Shown here: positions 59,851 to 64,000 of the stretch, piece after piece
How positions within the stretch are numbered: position 1 is the first letter of the stretch
Layout: every line of letters starts with the position of its first letter
Assembly: GCA_963760735.1 (NCBI GenBank)
Contig: CAVXEB010000004.1
Coordinates: 1,736,001-1,800,000, forward strand
DNA: 64,000 bases
DNA from: CF-46 sp963760735
GTDB taxonomy: Bacteria; Chloroflexota; Limnocylindria; Limnocylindrales; CSP1-4
Reading direction: 5' to 3'
Position numbers and translations under genes: made by a program
Notes under the pieces: generated by a model
The model's input: the letters and a program-made list of their open reading frames with translations, nothing else
What the model was told of the DNA's origin: nothing
Database searches by the model: none

Positions 59851-60847
59851 GGTCGGAAGACGCCGCGTCGAACGACGACGAGCGCATCCACGCCGCCGTC
59901 CGCTCGAGGCCGGCGTTCAGCGTGACCTGCGGGCGCCCAGCGGAGCATCCGGCGGGCCTTCTCGATGTTCACGACGCGGCGGCGGATGTTGTCGATGTCG
60001 CGCCGGTCGATGTGGACGATGTCGACGTCGACGCCGATGGCCTGCACCGATCTTCACGGCGAGCCCGTTGACCGACGTCTCGATCCCGGTGCCGACGTTG
60101 AAGACCTCGCCCTCGGCGCGGGGCCGGATCGCGGCCAGGAGGGTCGCGTCGACCGCGTCGTCGATGTAGGTGAAGTCGCGGGTCTGCTCGCCGTCGCCGT
60201 GGATCTGGAGCGGCTCGCCGTCGAACGCGGCGGCGAAGAACTTGCCGATGACGCCGCAGTACGGGTTGTCCGGTCGCTGGCCGATCCCGAAGACGTTCGA
60301 GTAGCGGACGACCGAGACCGGGAGCCCGTAGCTCTCGTAGAACGCGAGGCAGTAGTGCTCGCCGCCGAGCTTGCTGACCGCGTACGGCGACAGCGGACGA
60401 CCGCCGGATCGTCCTCGTTGATCGGGATCGAGCGGGGGTTGCCGTAGATCGACGTCGAGCCGGTGTAGACGACGCGGTCGACCTTCGAGTCGCGGGCCGC
60501 GAGGAGCACGTTCAGCGTGCCGCCGATGTTCGTCGCGAAGTCGTCGCGCGGGTTCTTCGTGCTCGGCGATGATGTTCCGGGCCGCCAGGTGGAAGACGAC
60601 CGACGCGTCGCGCGACGAGCTCGCGGACGAGCGCCTCGTCGACGACCGATCCCTTGACGAGCTGGGCGTTCGTCGGGACGATCTCGGGCCGGCCGGTGAA
60701 CAGGTCGTCGAGGACGGTCACCCGGGCGCCGGCCTCGACCAGCCGACGGGTCGAGCGAACCGCCGACGAAGCCGGCGCCGCCGGTCACGAGGACGCGCCG
60801 ACCGGAGAAGGCGCGGGCGACCTGGTCGGTCATCCGCGGCTCGGTCA
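59825..60847 (-). CDS. NAD-dependent epimerase/dehydratase, multiply frameshifted
   Basis: Sugar-nucleotide epimerase of the SDR family (UDP-glucose 4-epimerase-like). ATG 60847 overlaps the GT2 stop as ATGA. The pieces, in changing frames, are SGRRVLVTGGAGFVGG (NAD loop), VTVLDDLFTGRPEIVPTNAQ, TNIGGTLNVLLAARDSKVDR, VVYTGSTSIYGNPRSIPINE, YAVSKLGGEHYCLAFYESYG (YxxxK), SNVFGIGQRPDNPYCGVIGK and GDGEQTRDFTYIDDAVDATL. At least six single-base changes are needed over 1 kb, for example an extra A near 60747, an extra G near 60566 and an extra G near 60051. The motifs are all intact, which favours sequence errors. Confidence 0.8.
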
Positions 60848-61591
60848 TCGCTTCACCCCGGCGCGCAGCAGGATCGCCGGCCGGAAGAGGCGCCACCAGT
60901 CCTTGAGGCCGCGCATCTTCGTGTAGCCCTCCTTCGCGTGGTAGCGGACGGTGCACGGGCACCTCGATCACCTTGTAACCCGCGCCGGATCGCCTTGTAC
61001 AGGACGTACGGCTCCAGGTCGTAGCTCGTGAGCCAGTCCTGGTCGAGGTCGATCTTCGGGTCGCGGAGGATGTCGGCCCGGAAGATCCGGAAGCCGTTCG
61101 TGGCGTCGCGTGACGCGGCGGCAGGACGAGGACGCAGAAGACGACCGAGTAGAGCGCGCGTGCCGAAGCTGCGGTGGCCGATCGGGCCCACGACCCGGCC
61201 GCCCTTGCGTCCAGCGCGAGCCCTGGACGTAGTCGGCGCCGGCGGCCTCGAGGGCGGTCGAGCGCCGTGATCAGCTCGGCCGGCTCGTGCTGGTCGTCGC
61301 CGGAGAGGAGGGCGAGGTACTTGCGCTCGCGGCGCGAGGCCTTCCTTCCAGCCGTCGCGGATCGCGGCACCGACGCCGCCGCGCTCGCTCGTGGCGGATG
61401 ACGACGGCGGCACCGTGCGCGCGGGCCTCGTCGCCGGTCCCGTCGGTCGAGCCGTCGTCGACGACGATCGCCTCGAACCAGCCGCTCGTCGGCATCTTGT
61501 CGAGGACGCGGCCGATCTTGCCGGCCTCGTTGAGGGCGGGGATGACGACGGCGACGATCGGCGTGACGGACGTCGGTCGATCGACCTCCAC
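60844..61591 (-). CDS. family 2 glycosyltransferase, multiply frameshifted
   Basis: GT-A glycosyltransferase of the DPM1/DpgA kind. From GTG 61591: TPIVAVVIPALNEAGKIGRV, FEAIVVDDGSTDGTGDEARA, then in other frames GGVGAAIRDGWKEGL, RERKYLALLSGDDQHEPAEL, THE NGFRIFRADILRDPKIDLD region and VLYKAIRRGYKVIEVPVH. About six indels break it, most being one extra C next to a GC-rich run. Its stop overlaps the epimerase start. With the second GT2 and the epimerase it would make and load sugars for the GT-C proteins. Confidence 0.8.
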
Positions 61592-61717
61592 GGCGACCGA
61601 CCCGGGCGTGTGTCCTTCCACGTCTCCCCGTTCGTGCTCACGAAGCGGATGAATGCGGTGGCATCGTCGCCCGCGATGGTGCCAGATCGGCAACCCCCCA
61701 CGAGTACCAAGGCAGCG

Positions 61718-62846
61718 TCAGGCCGGCTCGGCCACCGCCAAATCGGCTGAAGCGACGGGGGTGGACCGGAACTGCAGTCCGCGGGCGCCGTCGAGGAACG
61801 GGGCCGACAGCGCCAGCAGGGAGACGAGGCTCGACGCGTAGAGCGCAGGCGTCCCGAGGACCGCGGCAAGGAGCGCGAGGATGAACGACGCTCGCGGCCA
61901 ACGAGGTCCGACGAGCACCGCCGCCAGCGTGCCGCCCACGAGCACCAGGTAGCTTCCGTACGGGATGCCGAGCATCCTCGTGACACTGATCGGCGTCGAC
62001 TGGTTGCCGCCCAGCGTGCCGAGATAGTCCGCGTAGGATCCGAACCCGGCCCCAACGCCCGAGACGACGAACAGCGCAAGCAGCATGACAGCGAGGCCAG
62101 TCAGCGCACGCCATCGTCGGGTTCCGAGCAGCCAGCCGCCCATCGCGACCGGCGACAGCTTGACGGCGGCCGCGAGGCCGATCAAGCCGCCTGCAACCGC
62201 TCGATCGCGATATCGCCAGGCGAGGATGTAGATCGCCGGCATGAACGAGTTGAAGTTGGCGACCGCGAGCTGCTCGCCGATCGAGAACGACAAGACGAAT
62301 GCCAGAAGCACGCCCGGCAGACCCAGCCGCGAGGACGACGTAGAGCATCGTCCCGAGCAGAGCGACCCAGCAGGCCGCGACCCACGCGGCGTATCCCCAG
62401 TCGACGGCCGCCAGCGGTCGCCAGATGACGGCGATCGGTGGCGGTGAGAGAAGCGGGGAGGTGTACAGGCCCGGCCATGCCAGCACGTTGCGATCACCCG
62501 GCTGCAGGCGGTAGAGATCGTGACCTGCGTTGAGCCGCTCACCGGCGGCCAGGTAGGTGGTCGCGTCGGTGAACGGGTCCATCAGGTTGTTCGGCGTGTT
62601 GTAGAAGCTGATGTTGGCGTTCGCCCAGAGGAGCGGAGTAACCAGCACCAGCGTCAGGAGCACGAGGTTCAGGGCCAGTCTCGACCGCGCGTGAAGAGGC
62701 CGACCCCATCTCGATCGACCGTCACGGGTCGGGTGTTGGGAGGCATCGCGAGCAATGGCCACCGTGGGTTGTGCCACGACTTGAGTGTAGAGATGCCATA
62801 GCTTGGTTCGCAGTGGTCCGAAACGACCATGACGAATGGGGGGCAA
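61718..62846 (-). CDS. GT87/DUF2029-like polytopic protein, frameshifted
   Basis: A ~375-residue membrane protein with 10 or more helices. The first part has NISFYNTPNNLMDPFTDATT then YLAAGERLNAGHDLYRLQPG, the D-containing first loop of DUF2029 mannosyltransferases, and LYTSPLLSPPPIAVIWRPLA. Near 62335 the frame shifts and continues RLGLPGVLLAFVLSFSIGEQ, GGLIGLAAAVKLSPVAMGGW and GGNQSTPISVTRMLGIPYGS. Two missing bases (CG) in a GCGCG run would restore it. The start may be TTG 62846 or GTG 62777; neither has a strong ribosome-binding site. Confidence 0.75.
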
Positions 62847-62878
62847 GGTCCACGGCGCGAGCCGCCGATAATCCTGAG

Positions 62879-64000
62879 GTGTCGACGGTTCCCGAACTTG
62901 CCCAGGCGTTCTTCGCTGGGCTCGCCGTAGCCCTCGTGGACCCCGAGGTCTGGAAGGCCGTCGGCGTCTGCCTGATCGTCGCAGGCGTGCTGTTTCTCGT
63001 TGGACGATGGATTGTCGCGCTGTTCGGTCTTGTGCCGACGAGTAGCCCGATGGCTGAGTTCGCCTCGGTCAGCCTCGCTGTCGGGACGCTCGTCACGACA
63101 TCCATCTGGGCGGCAGTAGGGTCAAAGGGTGCCTCTTCCCTGACACCGATCGCGGTTGTCTTCCTGTTCAGCATCGTCCTACGCCTCGCGCGTCGACGCG
63201 TCCCTGCCACTGCCGGCGAGAAGCCCGATCCGCCCGGTCCGCCCGCCCGCCGTCGACGACCCGGCATGATGGCGACGCTCGTTTGTGGGGTGTTCCTCGT
63301 CGTTGTGGGACTCGTCTACGGGGCAACCATGGCGCCAAGCCCGCGTGACGGCGTCCAGCCCCTGGCATTCTTCGACGAGGCCTTCTACTCCGTACTCTCG
63401 TCCAAGCTCGCGCATACCGGGGTCGAGTCCATCTATGCGCCCTCCGGTTTTGACGCGCTGCCGTCGCTATCGCCACAGACCTGGTACCACTGGGGCGAGA
63501 TCTGGTTGGCATCAGCGGCCATCCGCCTGTCAGGCCTTGACCCACTCCTGGCCCGTCACTACGTGGCCTTGCCCATCCTTGTCCTTGCAGCCTGCGGCTT
63601 GCTCGGAACCCTCGTCCGCAGGGTGGCCCAGACGTCGTCGCGCACCGCGTTGCTGTTCGGCGCAGCGTGCTTCCTGATCTTTGCGCCGATCCCCATCCCT
63701 GGGACGTTCTTCGGTGCATGGGCGCGTGGGGGCATCTTCGGCGTGACGATGTACGGCACGGCCATGGTGGTGATTCTTCTCGCCGCGTACCTCGTATTGC
63801 GTCGACGCGACCTCGAAGGTAACGACCCATCGTGGGTGCTGTTCGTCGGCGCCACGATCGCGAGCATCCTGCCCTTGCACATCATCATCGCGATCCTTGC
63901 GCTCGTCGGAGCCCTCGGGGCTGCGATCACAGCGGTCGTTCTGCGATGGGTCGAGGGGGTTCATTCGTTGCCAGCAGTCGACGCACCGGACCGCCGATTG
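62879..64000 (+). CDS. large polytopic membrane protein, GT-C-like, 3' end missing
   Basis: An open frame of at least 374 codons running off the right edge. From GTG 62879 it encodes about nine helices: VWKAVGVCLIVAGVLFLVGR, SPMAEFASVSLAVGTLVTTS, a basic loop (PPARRRRPGMMATL), then after another helix QPLAFFDEAFYSVLSSKLAH, an extracytoplasmic loop with the D-E pair expected in GT-C glycosyltransferases. QTWYHWGEIWLASAAIRLSG and FFGAWARGGIFGVTMYGTAM follow. Enzymatic role is inferred from topology and neighbours. An in-frame GTG at 62813 is an alternative start. Confidence 0.72.
   Translation, partial: MSTVPELAQAFFAGLAVALVDPEVWKAVGVCLIVAGVLFLVGRWIVALFGLVPTSSPMAEFASVSLAVGTLVTTSIWAAVGSKGASSLTPIAVVFLFSIVLRLARRRVPATAGEKPDPPGPPARRRRPGMMATLVCGVFLVVVGLVYGATMAPSPRDGVQPLAFFDEAFYSVLSSKLAHTGVESIYAPSGFDALPSLSPQTWYHWGEIWLASAAIRLSGLDPLLARHYVALPILVLAACGLLGTLVRRVAQTSSRTALLFGAACFLIFAPIPIPGTFFGAWARGGIFGVTMYGTAMVVILLAAYLVLRRRDLEGNDPSWVLFVGATIASILPLHIIIAILALVGALGAAITAVVLRWVEGVHSLPAVDAPDRRL

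Overview
This is a high-GC, gene-dense chromosomal stretch from a bacterium with no phage, insertion sequence or CRISPR array that I can see. The mix suggests a Chloroflexota-like organism (Limnocylindria/Ellin6529 type), possibly assembled from a metagenome. The signs are Gram-positive-type LexA boxes (GAAC-N4-GTTC), lipoproteins with Ser/Pro linkers, a DUF5317 protein, a STAND/BTAD regulator, frequent GTG/TTG starts and 4-base stop/start overlaps. The taxonomic call is inference.

Layout. 0-9.5 kb: start of galU, a hydrolase with a NarL-type response regulator, an EamA transporter, a MerR-type regulator beside a membrane protein, a K+ channel, tRNA-Glu, a GT4 glycosyltransferase and a methyltransferase. 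9.6-20.9 kb: a DUF3105 protein, the threonine-to-glycine pair tdh-kbl, a PHP phosphatase, an ECF sigma/anti-sigma pair, a repeat-rich surface protein, argS and a metalloprotease-like lipoprotein. 21-38 kb: histidine breakdown (hutH, hutU, hutI, ftcD) and one-carbon folate genes (fchA, folD, fhs), with two MFS transporters, DedA and accessory genes between them. Together they form a route from histidine to glutamate and formyl-THF/formate. 37.6-43.5 kb: a DNA-damage region with a small LexA-box gene, dinB, rplI, lexA and dnaB, plus dodecin. 43.6-50.6 kb: a zinc-ribbon protein, a lipoprotein, a large STAND-TPR-BTAD regulator, a compact promoter/structured-RNA/terminator unit, two tiny ORFs with strong ribosome-binding sites, and a membrane HD-GYP protein. 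50.8-64 kb: a DUF5317-MFS fusion, pcm, a PIG-L deacetylase, and a glycan locus of polytopic GT-C-like proteins, two GT2 enzymes and a sugar-nucleotide epimerase that runs off the right end.

Two things stand out. The 45.5-50.6 kb locus looks like an undescribed signalling cassette (STAND/BTAD regulator, structured RNA with its own promoter and terminator, 10-aa and 29-aa peptides, HD-GYP effector), and its middle is visibly less GC-rich than its flanks. A palindromic interspersed repeat family is present as a 184-bp tandem duplication at 21.2 kb and as a third, diverged copy at 39.6 kb.

Caution: many conserved genes carry single-base indels (DUF3105, hutH, folD, the STAND regulator, HD-GYP, an acidic membrane protein, several glycan genes; very dense at 59.9-61.5 kb). 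In most cases removing or adding one base, often in a short C or G run, restores the expected protein. I read them mainly as residual assembly errors rather than gene decay.
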